From contig CAZHDY010000001.1 in assembly GCA_964531025.1 (NCBI GenBank), forward strand, positions 434,001-498,000: a DNA stretch of 64,000 bases, given 5' to 3'. The stretch is from CALMEC01 sp964531025. Its GTDB lineage: Bacteria; Actinomycetota; Thermoleophilia; Miltoncostaeales; Miltoncostaeaceae. A model generated the notes under the pieces. That model was not told the origin of the DNA and did not search any database. It saw only the letters and a program-made list of their open reading frames with translations. Every line of letters begins with the position of its first letter. The stretch's first letter is position 1. Position numbers and translations under genes: made by a program. Positions 8,799 through 17,486 of this stretch are shown in pieces.

Positions 8799-9365
8799 AT
8801 GACCCGCACCGATGCACAGCTTCTGGGTGACGCCACGGATGACGACGCAGCGTTCGAACACTTCGTCGTCCGCCATCACGACGCCCTGCACCGCTACGTC
8901 CTTCGGCGGCTCGGTCCGAACGACACGGATGCCGTCGTGAACGACGTCTTCCTGACGGCCTACCGCCACCGCGACCGCTTCCGTGCGGACGCCGACGACG
9001 CGCGCCCATGGCTCTTCGGTATCGCGACGAACCTCATCCGTCGCGAACGCCGGGCCGAGGCCCGCATGCTGCGCGCCTTCGCCGCCAGTGCCGTGGACCC
9101 CGTGGCGCCGCATGTGCGCTCACCGGACGTGGGTCTCAGCGCGGAGGTCGCGGCGGCGCTGAAGGGCATGCGCCCCAAGCATCGCGACGCCCTCTTCCTC
9201 TTCGCCGTGGCCGAGCTCTCGATCGACGAGATCGCCCAGGCCATGGAGGTGAGTCCCGGGACCGTGAAGTCCTGGCTCCACCGCGCCCGTAAGCACGCCC
9301 AGCGCGTCCTGGGCGACACCGGAACGACCGATGCCGCCCCGGCGGCCCCGACGGAGACACCATGA
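8799..9365 (+). CDS. ECF-family RNA polymerase sigma factor
   Basis: Group 4 sigma factor of 188 residues. Region 2 spans about 18-88 (FVVRHHDALHRYVLRRL, then DVFLTAYRHRDRF and the ARPWLFGIATN segment). Region 4 spans about 115-170 and ends in a helix-turn-helix (LSIDEIAQAMEVSPGTVKSWL). No extra C-terminal domain is present. The GGGGG-TAG run just before the ATG may be a ribosome binding site. Its stop codon overlaps the next gene's start (ATGA), so the two are translationally coupled, and the downstream membrane protein is very probably its anti-sigma factor. Confidence 0.9.
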   Translation: MTRTDAQLLGDATDDDAAFEHFVVRHHDALHRYVLRRLGPNDTDAVVNDVFLTAYRHRDRFRADADDARPWLFGIATNLIRRERRAEARMLRAFAASAVDPVAPHVRSPDVGLSAEVAAALKGMRPKHRDALFLFAVAELSIDEIAQAMEVSPGTVKSWLHRARKHAQRVLGDTGTTDAAPAAPTETP

Positions 9366-10990
9366 CGATCGACGACCGCCTGCGCCGATTCCGCTCTTAC
9401 CTTCCCGATACGGGGACCGGCGAGGCCGTGTCCCGCGAGGTCGCCCGCCGGGTGATGGAGCGCGCGAAGGCCGCGCCCGCGCCACATGCCTCACGCACCC
9501 GCCGACGCGGGGTGGCAGTGGCGGCGGTGACCGGCCTCGCAGCCATGGGTGCGTTGACCGTGGTGGCGGTGAAAACGGACCGTCAGGCAAACACGGCTTC
9601 CACCATCGTGATCGGCAAGCCGCGCGTCGACTGGGGCATGCGCGCGCTCGTCAGCGTGACACCCGATCCCGGAGTGAGCGTCGAGGATGCGACGCAGCGC
9701 GCGAAGGAGCTCATCGCCGAGCGGCTCGAGCGCATGGACGTGCAGGGTGCGGAGGTGGGCTCACCGAAGCCAGGCCAGGTGAGCCTGAAGGTGCCGGGGG
9801 CGGAGTCGCCTTCCCAGTTCGATTTCGTGAGCCAGATTCCTCATATCCAGGTCTACCGCGCAAGCCAGGTCGTTGCGGAAGGCCAGAACCTCGATGAGCT
9901 GAGGCGGGAGATCGGTTCACGAGTGGCAGGCCCTCGACCGAAGTATCTGGTCGAGCAGCGCGCTCGTTCCAATCTGATTCCGATGGGAATCACCGAGTAC
10001 GACACCATGGCCGAGGTTCGGCAGACCGTTCGTCGGAAGAACCCGAAGAGGTACTCGGTGAAGGCGATCAACCGCTCCTGGACGTTTGCGCAGCAGTCCG
10101 CGACGTCATTCCGCTATCTCGTCATCGCCGGTGATCCGGTGGTCCCGTCCACTGACCTTGAGGTGACCGTCGAAGATGAGAATCTTAAAGTCAAGCTCCC
10201 TCAGGGCATTCGTTTTGACGGAGATCCTCTGGTTATCGTGAATACGATGGGACGACCGGCGTCGCGGAGCCGCCTTCCGGCAGAGGCGAGTCAACCAGTG
10301 GTTGTGGTGACCGGTTCCCTGAAGGGCGGCCGCGCACAGACGGCTCTCTGGACCATGGGACGGGCGGGGGCGATCCCCGACGCTGCGATCCCCCGCACCA
10401 CACTCATAAGCCGGAACGACTTCGTGAGCTTCACGCGATACGGCCAGAGGCCGTCACTCTCCGGGGTGACGCTGGCGTCACCTCCACGTTGGACCGGAGC
10501 GACCGGCTCCGCGACGCGAGTCCTTTCGAAGAGTGCGGGACGTGTCAATGTCTTCTACTACGTGTGGAGACTGGGTCCGACTACCCCGGTGCTCAGCTAC
10601 GCACTGACCATCCGTGGTGCCGTACCGTTGGTCATGCAAATTCGCTCTCCATTGCCAACAAGCCCGTGCCCCGTCGGCGTGGGCGCTCCCCCCATCAATC
10701 CCTGCCTCAACCATCCTCTGGGATCGGCAGGCGGGGGAGGCAACGCCACACTCCCGGGCGTGCTTCTGGCGGGCGGGCGGGTTGGACGTGACGTCGAGCG
10801 CATCGAAGCGCAACTTCAGTCGGGTCGAGTGCTTACCGCACAGATCGATGGGACCTGGTTCGCGGTCGCTACCGACACCCCGGTCGCCCGCGACGACAAG
10901 ACGTCAGACCTCACACTCACGGCATATGCCAAGGACGGTCGAGTCCTTCAGAGGACCGATGTGGGCCCCCGAGACCGCTTCAATCCCTGA
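9362..10990 (+). CDS. Probable anti-sigma factor with SecD-P1-like extracytoplasmic domain
   Basis: A 542-residue single-pass membrane protein: cytoplasmic N-terminus of about 48 residues (the likely sigma-binding part, without the HxxxCxxC zinc motif of common anti-sigmas), one helix at about 49-70, then an outer domain of about 470 residues. Residues about 105-165 (AKELIAERLERMDVQGAEV, then a VSLKVPGAES stretch) resemble the first periplasmic domain of SecD, which reads like IRQRVDxLGVSxAEV. The rest is unrecognised. The anti-sigma role is inferred from the ATGA overlap with the ECF gene. Part of the gene (about 9.85-10.65 kb) is clearly less GC-rich, with codons such as CTT, AAT and GTT rare elsewhere here. 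It ends 6 bp from convergent ilvA. Confidence 0.65.
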   Translation: MTIDDRLRRFRSYLPDTGTGEAVSREVARRVMERAKAAPAPHASRTRRRGVAVAAVTGLAAMGALTVVAVKTDRQANTASTIVIGKPRVDWGMRALVSVTPDPGVSVEDATQRAKELIAERLERMDVQGAEVGSPKPGQVSLKVPGAESPSQFDFVSQIPHIQVYRASQVVAEGQNLDELRREIGSRVAGPRPKYLVEQRARSNLIPMGITEYDTMAEVRQTVRRKNPKRYSVKAINRSWTFAQQSATSFRYLVIAGDPVVPSTDLEVTVEDENLKVKLPQGIRFDGDPLVIVNTMGRPASRSRLPAEASQPVVVVTGSLKGGRAQTALWTMGRAGAIPDAAIPRTTLISRNDFVSFTRYGQRPSLSGVTLASPPRWTGATGSATRVLSKSAGRVNVFYYVWRLGPTTPVLSYALTIRGAVPLVMQIRSPLPTSPCPVGVGAPPINPCLNHPLGSAGGGGNATLPGVLLAGGRVGRDVERIEAQLQSGRVLTAQIDGTWFAVATDTPVARDDKTSDLTLTAYAKDGRVLQRTDVGPRDRFNP

Positions 10991-10996
10991 CCATCC

Positions 10997-12253
10997 CTAC
11001 AGCAGGTACCGGTGCAGCATGCTCTCCGGGTCGACGCGATCGACCTGGAGGCGGCTGTGCTCGACCCGCTCCATCAGTGCGGACAGGTCGTCCCGATGGC
11101 GCAGCTCGATGCCGACGAGCGCCGGGCCCGTCTCGCGGTTGTTGCGCTTCACGTACTCGAAGAGGGTGATGTCGTCGTGCGGCCCCAGGACCGTGTCGAG
11201 GAAACGGCGGAGCGCACCGGGCTCCTGGGGGAAGTTCACCAGGAAGTAGTGCTTGCGCCCCTCGAAAACGAGCGACCGCTCCACGATCTCGGAGTAGCGC
11301 GACACGTCGTTGTTGCCGCCCGAGACAATGGCGACGACGCGTTTCCCGGGCTCGACGTGGACGATGCCCTGGTGTTCCGGCGCGGCGAACACCGCTGAGG
11401 CCAGCGCGCCGGCCGGCTCGGAGATGATGCCGTCGACCTGGTACAGCGCGAGCATCTCGCTGCAGACACGCCCCTCCGGGACCGTCACGAGTTCCGGTCG
11501 GTGTTCGTTCACCACGGCGAACGGGTGCTCACCAATCCGCCGCACGGCGGCTCCGTCGACGAAGGTCTCGACCGACTCCAGGTCAACCGGTTCGCCGGCC
11601 GCGAGCGCGGCGGCCATCGCGGCCGCACCGGAGGGCTCGACGCCGATGACCGTGGTCTGTGGTGCGTTCTCAGCCAGCCAGGCGATGCAGCCGGAGATCA
11701 GTCCGCCGCCGCCGATGGGCACGACGATCATGTCCGGTGGCTCGCCCAGTTCGGTCACGATCTCGCGCGCCACCGTCCCCTGCCCCGCCATCACCCGGTC
11801 GTCGTCGAAGGCGTGCACCTTCACGGCCCCGCCCCTCACGGCCGCGTCGCCGGCCGCGGCGGCAGCCTCGTCGTACGAGTCACCGCCGACGACCAGGTCG
11901 ACCCAGTCACCGCCGATGGCCATGATCCGATCGCGCTTCTGACGCGGGGTGGTGGCCGGCACGAAGATCTGAGCGCGGATCGAGAGCTCACGACATGCGA
12001 ACGCCACGCCCTGGGCATGGTTGCCGGCGCTGGCGCACACCACGCCCGCACGTCGCTCATCAGCGGTGAGCGAGGCAATGAGGTTGTACGCGCCGCGCAG
12101 CTTGTACGAGCGAACCGGCTGCAGGTCCTCGCGCTTCAGGTAGACCTCGGCCCCGGTCTGAGCGGAGAGCCGGGCGTTGCGCTGAAGGGGCGTGAGGCGG
12201 GTGACCCCGGACAGGCGCTCCGCGGCCCGTTCCACGTCGGCGGCACAGATCAC
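10997..12253 (-). CDS. ilvA: Threonine dehydratase (biosynthetic type)
   Basis: Deaminates threonine to 2-oxobutanoate, the first committed step of isoleucine synthesis. A 418-residue PLP fold type II enzyme: PLP lysine K51 in RSYKLRGAYN, glycine loop GGGGLISG near 190. One C-terminal ACT-like regulatory domain (about 325-418, starting FEGRKHYFLVNFPQEPGALR) suggests isoleucine feedback; only one copy is present, as in the shorter actinobacterial form. The start is GTG without a clear ribosome binding site. Confidence 0.92.
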   Translation of the reverse strand: MICAADVERAAERLSGVTRLTPLQRNARLSAQTGAEVYLKREDLQPVRSYKLRGAYNLIASLTADERRAGVVCASAGNHAQGVAFACRELSIRAQIFVPATTPRQKRDRIMAIGGDWVDLVVGGDSYDEAAAAAGDAAVRGGAVKVHAFDDDRVMAGQGTVAREIVTELGEPPDMIVVPIGGGGLISGCIAWLAENAPQTTVIGVEPSGAAAMAAALAAGEPVDLESVETFVDGAAVRRIGEHPFAVVNEHRPELVTVPEGRVCSEMLALYQVDGIISEPAGALASAVFAAPEHQGIVHVEPGKRVVAIVSGGNNDVSRYSEIVERSLVFEGRKHYFLVNFPQEPGALRRFLDTVLGPHDDITLFEYVKRNNRETGPALVGIELRHRDDLSALMERVEHSRLQVDRVDPESMLHRYLL

Positions 12254-12463
12254 GGGCGGACCGTCTCGGAGAAGGAGTGCATCGCGTCCGAACAGTAGCG
12301 CGAGCGGTCAGGCGAACTTTCTGTGGCCGCCTGATGCGGAGTGGACACCAGGTGGCAGGCGTCGCATGTCCACCGGTAGGTCACCGCAGATCCCGAGGCT
12401 GGCCGTCGGCGCCCCCGAGCGGCTAACGTTTCCGAGGAGTCACCGACGACGAAAAGGACACGC

Positions 12464-13567
12464 ATGTCATCGCCCCTCGCCCGCCTGTCGGAAATGGGAC
12501 AGAGCGTCTGGATGGACAACCTCTCGCGCACGCTCATCGCGTCCGGAGAGCTCGCCGCCCGCATCCGGGACGACGCCGTCGTCGGCATCACGACGAACCC
12601 CACCATCTTCCAGAAGGCGCTCGCCACCGGCGACGCCTACGACGAGCAGCTCCGTGAGGTTCGCCGCGACACCTCGGACCCGGTGGAGATCTTCGTGGCG
12701 CTGGCGTCCCAGGACGTGAGCGATGCCTGCGACGTCTTGCGGCCCGTCTGGGAACGCACCAATGGCGGTGACGGCTACGTGTCGATCGAGGTCGACCCGC
12801 GCCTTGCATTCGACACGCAGGGGACCATCGCCGAGGCGGTACGACTCCACGACTCGATCGACCCGCCCAACCTCCTGGTGAAGATCCCGGCGACCGAGCC
12901 GGGCCTGCTGGCGATCGAGGAGATGATCGCCCGCGGCAAGTCGATCAACGTGACCCTCATCTTCTCCCTCGACCGTTACCGCGCCGTGGCCGAGGCGTAC
13001 ATCGCCGGCCTGGAGCGGTTCGTCGAGGACGGTGGCGACCCCTCTGCCGTGCACAGCGTCGCCAGCTTCTTCGTCTCGCGTGTGGACACCGAGACCGACG
13101 CCCGTCTGGACGCCATCGGTGGCCACGACGATCTGAAGGGGAAGCTCGCGGTCGCCAACGCCAAGCTGGCCTACGCCGCCTTCCAGGAAATCTTCTCCGG
13201 ACCGCGCTGGGAGGCCCTGGCCGCCAAGGGCGCCCGTCCGCAGCGCTGCCTCTGGGCGTCAACCTCGACGAAGAATCCGGACTACCCCGACACGCTCTAC
13301 GTGAGCACCCTGATCGGCCCCGACACCGTGAACACGCTGCCGGACGAGACCATCGAGGCGTTCCAGGACCACGGCGAGCCGGTTCCCGACACCGTGACGC
13401 AGGACGTCGAGGGTGCCCAGGCCCTGCTGTCGGCACTCGCCGCCGCCGGTGTGGACTACGACGATGTCTGCTCGGTGCTGGAACGCGAGGGCGTCGAGAA
13501 GTTCGAGGCGTCGTTCACCGACCTCATCGCCGGCATCGAGAAGCGACTCAAGACCATCTCCGCTTAG
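12464..13567 (+). CDS. tal: Transaldolase
   Basis: Moves the dihydroxyacetone unit between sugar phosphates in the nonoxidative pentose phosphate pathway. 367 residues, the long actinobacterial form. The Schiff-base lysine is K140 in NLLVKIPAT; GITTNPTIFQ near residue 41 and SINVTLIFSLDRY near 165 are family signatures. AAAAGG precedes the ATG, and a TAACGT -10 candidate lies 35 nt further upstream. udgB follows after only 7 bp. Confidence 0.94.
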   Translation: MSSPLARLSEMGQSVWMDNLSRTLIASGELAARIRDDAVVGITTNPTIFQKALATGDAYDEQLREVRRDTSDPVEIFVALASQDVSDACDVLRPVWERTNGGDGYVSIEVDPRLAFDTQGTIAEAVRLHDSIDPPNLLVKIPATEPGLLAIEEMIARGKSINVTLIFSLDRYRAVAEAYIAGLERFVEDGGDPSAVHSVASFFVSRVDTETDARLDAIGGHDDLKGKLAVANAKLAYAAFQEIFSGPRWEALAAKGARPQRCLWASTSTKNPDYPDTLYVSTLIGPDTVNTLPDETIEAFQDHGEPVPDTVTQDVEGAQALLSALAAAGVDYDDVCSVLEREGVEKFEASFTDLIAGIEKRLKTISA

Positions 13568-13574
13568 CACGACG

Positions 13575-14255
13575 ATGGTCTCGGGTGCGTCCGCCCTGGC
13601 GGATCTGGAGGACGAGATCGTCGTCTGCCGCCGCTGCCCGCGGCTGGTCGAGTGGCGCGAGACCGTGGCGACCGTCAAACGCGCCGCCTTCCGGGACCAG
13701 GACTACTGGGGCCGTCCTGTCCCGGGGTTCGGTGATCCCGACCCATGGTGCCTGATCGTGGGCCTCGCCCCCGCCGCCCACGGGGCCAACCGCACCGGCC
13801 GCGTCTTCACCGGCGATCGCAGCGCGGACTTCCTCATGGCGGCGCTCCACCGCGCGGGCCTCGCCAATCAGCCGACCTCGGACCACCGTGACGACGGGCT
13901 CCAGCTGATCGGGGCACGTATGAGCCTGGCCGTGCGGTGCGCGCCGCCGCAGAACCGGCCGATGCCCGCCGAACGCGACGAATGCCGCCCTTACCTGGAA
14001 CGGGAGATGGCCGCCCTACCTCGCCTTCGGGTCATCGTGGCGCTCGGAGCGTTCGCCTGGGACGCGCTCCTCACGACCCTCGCGGCACCCCGGCCACGTC
14101 CGCGCTTCGGACACGGAGTCGCACACGCCGTCGACGGGATCACCCTCCTGGGGTGTTACCACCCCAGCCAGCAGAACACGTTCACCGGTCGTCTGACGGA
14201 GGCGATGATCGACGACGTTTTCGTGACCGCTCGAGGACGGTCCGATAACGGATGA
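13575..14255 (+). CDS. udgB: Family 5 uracil-DNA glycosylase (UdgB)
   Basis: Iron-sulfur base-excision repair enzyme that removes uracil, and in this family also other deaminated bases, from DNA. 226 residues. Motif 1 GLAPAAHGANRTGRVFTGD (about 63-81) is diagnostic for UdgB: it lacks the polar Asp/Asn of other UDG families. Four cysteines fit the 4Fe-4S cluster: C18 and C21 (CRRC), C122 and C137. Motif HPSQQN is near residue 195. The start at 13575 lies 7 bp after tal; the longer open frame upstream overlaps tal and is not credible. Confidence 0.92.
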   Translation: MVSGASALADLEDEIVVCRRCPRLVEWRETVATVKRAAFRDQDYWGRPVPGFGDPDPWCLIVGLAPAAHGANRTGRVFTGDRSADFLMAALHRAGLANQPTSDHRDDGLQLIGARMSLAVRCAPPQNRPMPAERDECRPYLEREMAALPRLRVIVALGAFAWDALLTTLAAPRPRPRFGHGVAHAVDGITLLGCYHPSQQNTFTGRLTEAMIDDVFVTARGRSDNG

Positions 14256-14341
14256 GCGGGGCGCCAAGAGGCCGCGCGGGATCCGTCGACCGTCGAAGGG
14301 GATGCCCCGGGCGGGGATCACCGGAGGAGGGTCGATCTGAA

Positions 14342-14359
14342 GGTGCGGGATCACGCACC
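14342..14359 (-). terminator. Hairpin 3' of the M23 peptidase gene
   Basis: GGTGCG-N6-CGCACC, 11 bp past the stop codon of the minus-strand gene and between two convergent genes. The stem is short and there is no T tract. Confidence 0.4.
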
Positions 14360-14369
14360 CAGACGGCCA

Positions 14370-15545
14370 TCACATATAGGGAATCGGGTTGACGGCCCCG
14401 CTGCTTGTACGTACTTCGAAGTGCACGTGGTCACCGTAGCAGTGTCCGGTGCATCCCACAGCCCCGAGCGTCTGTCCGCGCGTCACGTGTTGACCGACGG
14501 ACACACCGACGCGTGACATGTGGGCGTAGGCCGTCGAGAGCGATCCGTGCGAGACGACCACGAGGTTGCCGTAGCCGCCCTGCCATCCGGCGACGACGAC
14601 CGTACCGTCCGCCGAGGCGCCGATCGGCGTACCGCCGGGCGATGCGATGTCGATGCCCTCGTGCATGCGCCCCCACCGCGGACCGAAGGGTGACGTCACC
14701 GAACCCGAGACGGGCCACGCGAACGTGCCGTTGCCGCTCACGGTCGTCGTGGGAGGAAGCGAGGCGTTGGCGCGGTTGATCTCGTTCTGCAGGCGCAGAG
14801 AGCGTGCACGGAGGTTCGTGGCCTCCTTCTCGAGGACCCTTCGATCGCCCTTCACCTTCGCCAGAAGCTGGGTGCGGGACTGTTTGGCGACCTCCAGGTT
14901 CACCTTCTCCGAGTTCACGCGGTCGAAGGTGACCTTCTGCTCGGCACGGGCCTCCTTCGTCCGCTTCTCGTTCTGCCAGACCTCGTTGCGCTTGGCCTGG
15001 AGCTCTTTGCGCAGCCGGAGCGACGTGTTCGCGTCCTTCCGCGTCAACTGGATGAGCTTCTCGTCGCCGACCATCGCCCGCTCGAGGTTCTCGCGCGCAG
15101 AGATCGCGGTGCTGAGAGATCCCGACTGCACCAGGATCTGGATGACCGAAGGATCACCTCGGCGGTATGCGCTGGACAGACGCTTCCCCAGGGCCTCTCG
15201 CTGGTTGTTCAGACGAGCGACGAGGATGTCGAGACGCCTCTGCTCGGCATCGACCTCCTCGGTCAACTGCTTGCGGCGCGACTCGAGACCGGCGACCTCG
15301 GCGTTCAGCTGGTTCAGACGCGCCTCGATCGGGGCGAGACGGGTCTCCACTCCGCGGATGCGTGCGGAGTACTTGGAGATCTCGGAGGTGAGCACGGCCT
15401 CCTTGGCGCGTGCGGCGGCGGCCTTGGACTCGACCTCGGACAGGCTGGGGGCGGCGTCCGCGCTCGGTCGGTCGGCGATCAGCATCACCGGGATCGACAG
15501 GACCGCGACGGATGCGACCGCGATGGCGGCTCGGCGTACGTTCAC
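14370..15545 (-). CDS. Secreted M23 peptidase with long coiled coil (EnvC-like)
   Basis: Extracytoplasmic peptidoglycan hydrolase, or EnvC-like activator of one. 391 residues: signal peptide at about 1-32 ending AAPS, a coiled coil at about 35-265 broken by a short non-helical stretch, then a LytM/M23 domain at about 275-391. Zinc residues are present: His and Asp in MHEGIDIA, and the HVHFEV pair near the end, so the domain could be catalytic. The next gene upstream is a second M23 protein 70 bp away. Role in septation is inferred from the architecture. Confidence 0.88.
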   Translation of the reverse strand: MNVRRAAIAVASVAVLSIPVMLIADRPSADAAPSLSEVESKAAAARAKEAVLTSEISKYSARIRGVETRLAPIEARLNQLNAEVAGLESRRKQLTEEVDAEQRRLDILVARLNNQREALGKRLSSAYRRGDPSVIQILVQSGSLSTAISARENLERAMVGDEKLIQLTRKDANTSLRLRKELQAKRNEVWQNEKRTKEARAEQKVTFDRVNSEKVNLEVAKQSRTQLLAKVKGDRRVLEKEATNLRARSLRLQNEINRANASLPPTTTVSGNGTFAWPVSGSVTSPFGPRWGRMHEGIDIASPGGTPIGASADGTVVVAGWQGGYGNLVVVSHGSLSTAYAHMSRVGVSVGQHVTRGQTLGAVGCTGHCYGDHVHFEVRTSSGAVNPIPYM

Positions 15546-15615
15546 AGTGCAGAGTTCGGAGGCAGGCTGCGCCGTCCTGCCTCGCGAATTGCGGGCGGGA
15601 CGGCGGCGTGCAACA

Positions 15616-16593
15616 TCACTTGCGCGTGGGCGGTTCCGGATCGACCGCGAGCAGGTCGTTGTAGGGGTTGATCGGGCTGCTCCCTGACGGGCGGATCTCG
15701 AAGTGGAGATGCGTCGCGCCGTAGCGTGCGTCCCCGGTGTTGCCGACGATCCCGAGGGCCTGGCCGGCCGTCACACGTACACCGGGTTCGATGCCGGGAT
15801 TGATCGAGGTCAGGTGGGCGTAGTAGTACTCGTGCCCCGCTCCGTCCTTGAGCCAGACGTAGATCCCTCCGAGGCCCTTCTCCACCCGGTTCGCCCGAGT
15901 GATCGTGCCGTCGATCACGGCGCGCACCGGAATCCGGTCGGCCATGATGTCGTTGCCCTGATGGGGACCCTGGCCGCGCGGGGCGCCGAAGTCGTTCGTG
16001 TAGGTGTGCTTGCCCGCGACCGGGAACACCTTCAGGTACCGGGCGGCGGCCGCGTTCGGCCCGGCGAGCGGGTACTCACCCGTGGGAGCGACCGCGAGAG
16101 CCGGAGCGGGAGCGACACTGCGCGGGGCGCGGATGATGACACCGAGCCGCCTGACGAGCGCCTGGTTCACGATGCCGGTCCGCTTCATCTTGAGTCGCTG
16201 CTGGACACGGATGACCGCACCGCGCGTCTGGCGACCGAACTCGCCATCGACGCTGACGCGCTGCCCCTTGCGGCGGAGCACGCTCTGCAGCTGCTTCACG
16301 TCCGACCCGGCCATGCCCATCCGAAGCTCACGGGAACCGAGCGTCGCGTTCCAGTCGACCCGGGGGCCGCTCGTGGTCGCCGTCGTGGAGGTCTGCCCCG
16401 TCTTGACGGAGGCCGTGGCGTTGGTGCTGCCCTGGGGCGCCGCACCCGCCTGGAGGCTGGATGTCTTCGGGAGGGGGACGTCGAGAGCGAAAGCGGTGGA
16501 GACACCGATCGTACCGGCGGCGATGCCCACCGCCACAAGCCAACTGCGCCCTCGGATCCGGCCGGTTGAAAGCTCGCGCGGACGGTCGTTCAA
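15616..16593 (-). CDS. M23 peptidase with peptidoglycan-binding domain
   Basis: Cell-wall endopeptidase, 325 residues. A short basic N-terminus, a membrane/signal helix at about 15-37, a Ser/Thr-rich linker, a peptidoglycan-binding domain 1 (about 92-145, GMAGSDVKQLQSVLRR and DGEFGRQTRGAV), then an M23 domain (about 195-320) with GPHQGNDI and HLHFEI zinc motifs. The start is TTG at 16593, set by a perfect AAAAGGAG 9 nt upstream; the open frame continues 61 codons further with no domain. It probably forms a cell-wall unit with the downstream M23 gene. Confidence 0.85.
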   Translation of the reverse strand: MNDRPRELSTGRIRGRSWLVAVGIAAGTIGVSTAFALDVPLPKTSSLQAGAAPQGSTNATASVKTGQTSTTATTSGPRVDWNATLGSRELRMGMAGSDVKQLQSVLRRKGQRVSVDGEFGRQTRGAVIRVQQRLKMKRTGIVNQALVRRLGVIIRAPRSVAPAPALAVAPTGEYPLAGPNAAAARYLKVFPVAGKHTYTNDFGAPRGQGPHQGNDIMADRIPVRAVIDGTITRANRVEKGLGGIYVWLKDGAGHEYYYAHLTSINPGIEPGVRVTAGQALGIVGNTGDARYGATHLHFEIRPSGSSPINPYNDLLAVDPEPPTRK

Positions 16594-16602
16594 AATCCTT
16601 TG

Positions 16603-16610
16603 CTCCTTTT
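16603..16610 (-). promoter_or_regulatory. Ribosome binding site fixing a TTG start
   Basis: AAAAGGAG on the minus strand, 9 nt from TTG at 16593. It decides the start of the peptidoglycan-binding M23 protein. A TACGGT -10 candidate lies just upstream (16620-16625). Confidence 0.7.
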
Positions 16611-17037
16611 CCGCCCACGACCGTATTGTCGTCGGCTGTAAGTCGTTCCCGTGGACGAAATCGGAGAGCCACGGGACGCTCCTGGGGAAGCGTTGGAACG
16701 GCGGGCACTTTGCCAGTTCTTTGCCGATGCGGTCAAGCCTGCTGTTGCGGCGGAACTCCTGGTGCCGGCCCATCATTCCGGTGCCTGCACCGCAGTAATC
16801 GTCCTGCTAATGGCCAAACTTGAGCCGATACGCCGTCACTGGAAGAATCCTTGCAGTCGGCGTAATGGTGTCCCACGATGCGAGACCCAAACCCCCGGAC
16901 GGCAGCTTCTCCACGTTTCCGGCCCCCGACCATGTCCCTGATCCCGATCGGGTGTCGTTGCGCCCGCAATCGAGACATCGCCGACCGCCCGCACCGACGT
17001 CCGTGATCGTCGAATTCCGGAACGTGGACCCGACGAC

Positions 17038-17068
17038 GGAAAGTCTGGTGCCTGACACAAAACTTTCC
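17038..17068. repeat. REP-like hairpin, copy A
   Basis: Imperfect palindrome: outer stem GGAAAGT/ACTTTCC around a GGTGCCTGACAC core. About 98 bp from copy B in the same orientation, with which it shares most positions. Confidence 0.55.
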
Positions 17069-17135
17069 GAGCTCCGGCCACCCGACTCACAGAAGTCTGC
17101 GTTTGCAGGCGTTTCGTGTATTCCGGGTCACACGT

Positions 17136-17166
17136 GGAAAGCCCGGTGTCTGACACGGAGCTTTCT
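17136..17166. repeat. REP-like hairpin, copy B
   Basis: Outer stem GAAAGC/GCTTTC around a GGTGTCTGACAC core. Differences from copy A are mostly transitions. It lies just beyond the ccmI-like gene and might also act as its terminator. Confidence 0.5.
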
Positions 17167-17198
17167 GAGCCCTCGCCCACGACGGCCCAGCGAACGGT

Positions 17199-17486
17199 TC
17201 AGTGAGGCGGGTCGTCCAGGGCGTCCCGGCGCCGCAGAAGACGGGCCGCCTTCGCGCGCTCCGTGCGGTCAAGCTCGGCGAAGTCCTCGTCGCTGAGATT
17301 GCCCGAACGGTGGTCGAACTCGATCTCCCGTATGGACCTCAGTGCCGTCTCGATCTCGACGTCCAGTTCACGCCGACGCGGGTCGTCGGAGACGGGGTCC
17401 GCCCCACCGTCCCGGCGCAGCAGCGGCCAGGCGACGGCGAACACCACCACCAGGGCGGCGAGCGCGACGATGATGCCCGGGATCAC
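17199..17486 (-). CDS. Short CcmI-like membrane protein
   Basis: A 95-residue protein: one N-terminal helix (about 3-22) and an acidic/basic helical tail ending with the LSDEDFAELDR pattern typical of the first segment of the cytochrome c maturation protein CcmI. It lacks the TPR domain of full CcmI. The GTG start overlaps the ccmF stop (GTGA), so it is translated with ccmF. Likely helps present apocytochrome c or stabilises CcmF; that role is inferred from position and the tail pattern. Confidence 0.6.
   Translation of the reverse strand: MIPGIIVALAALVVVFAVAWPLLRRDGGADPVSDDPRRRELDVEIETALRSIREIEFDHRSGNLSDEDFAELDRTERAKAARLLRRRDALDDPPH

Larger units (their letters stand above)
16594..17198. 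other. 605-bp noncoding region
   Basis: No open frame here has a ribosome binding site, a recognisable domain or good codon bias. It holds the leader of the M23 gene on the left and a pair of REP-like hairpins on the right. Confidence 0.6.

Noticed and set aside
16807..17180. Small genes in the region upstream of the M23 peptidases
   Set aside because: The frames pass through the REP-like hairpins, and none has a ribosome binding site or codon bias.
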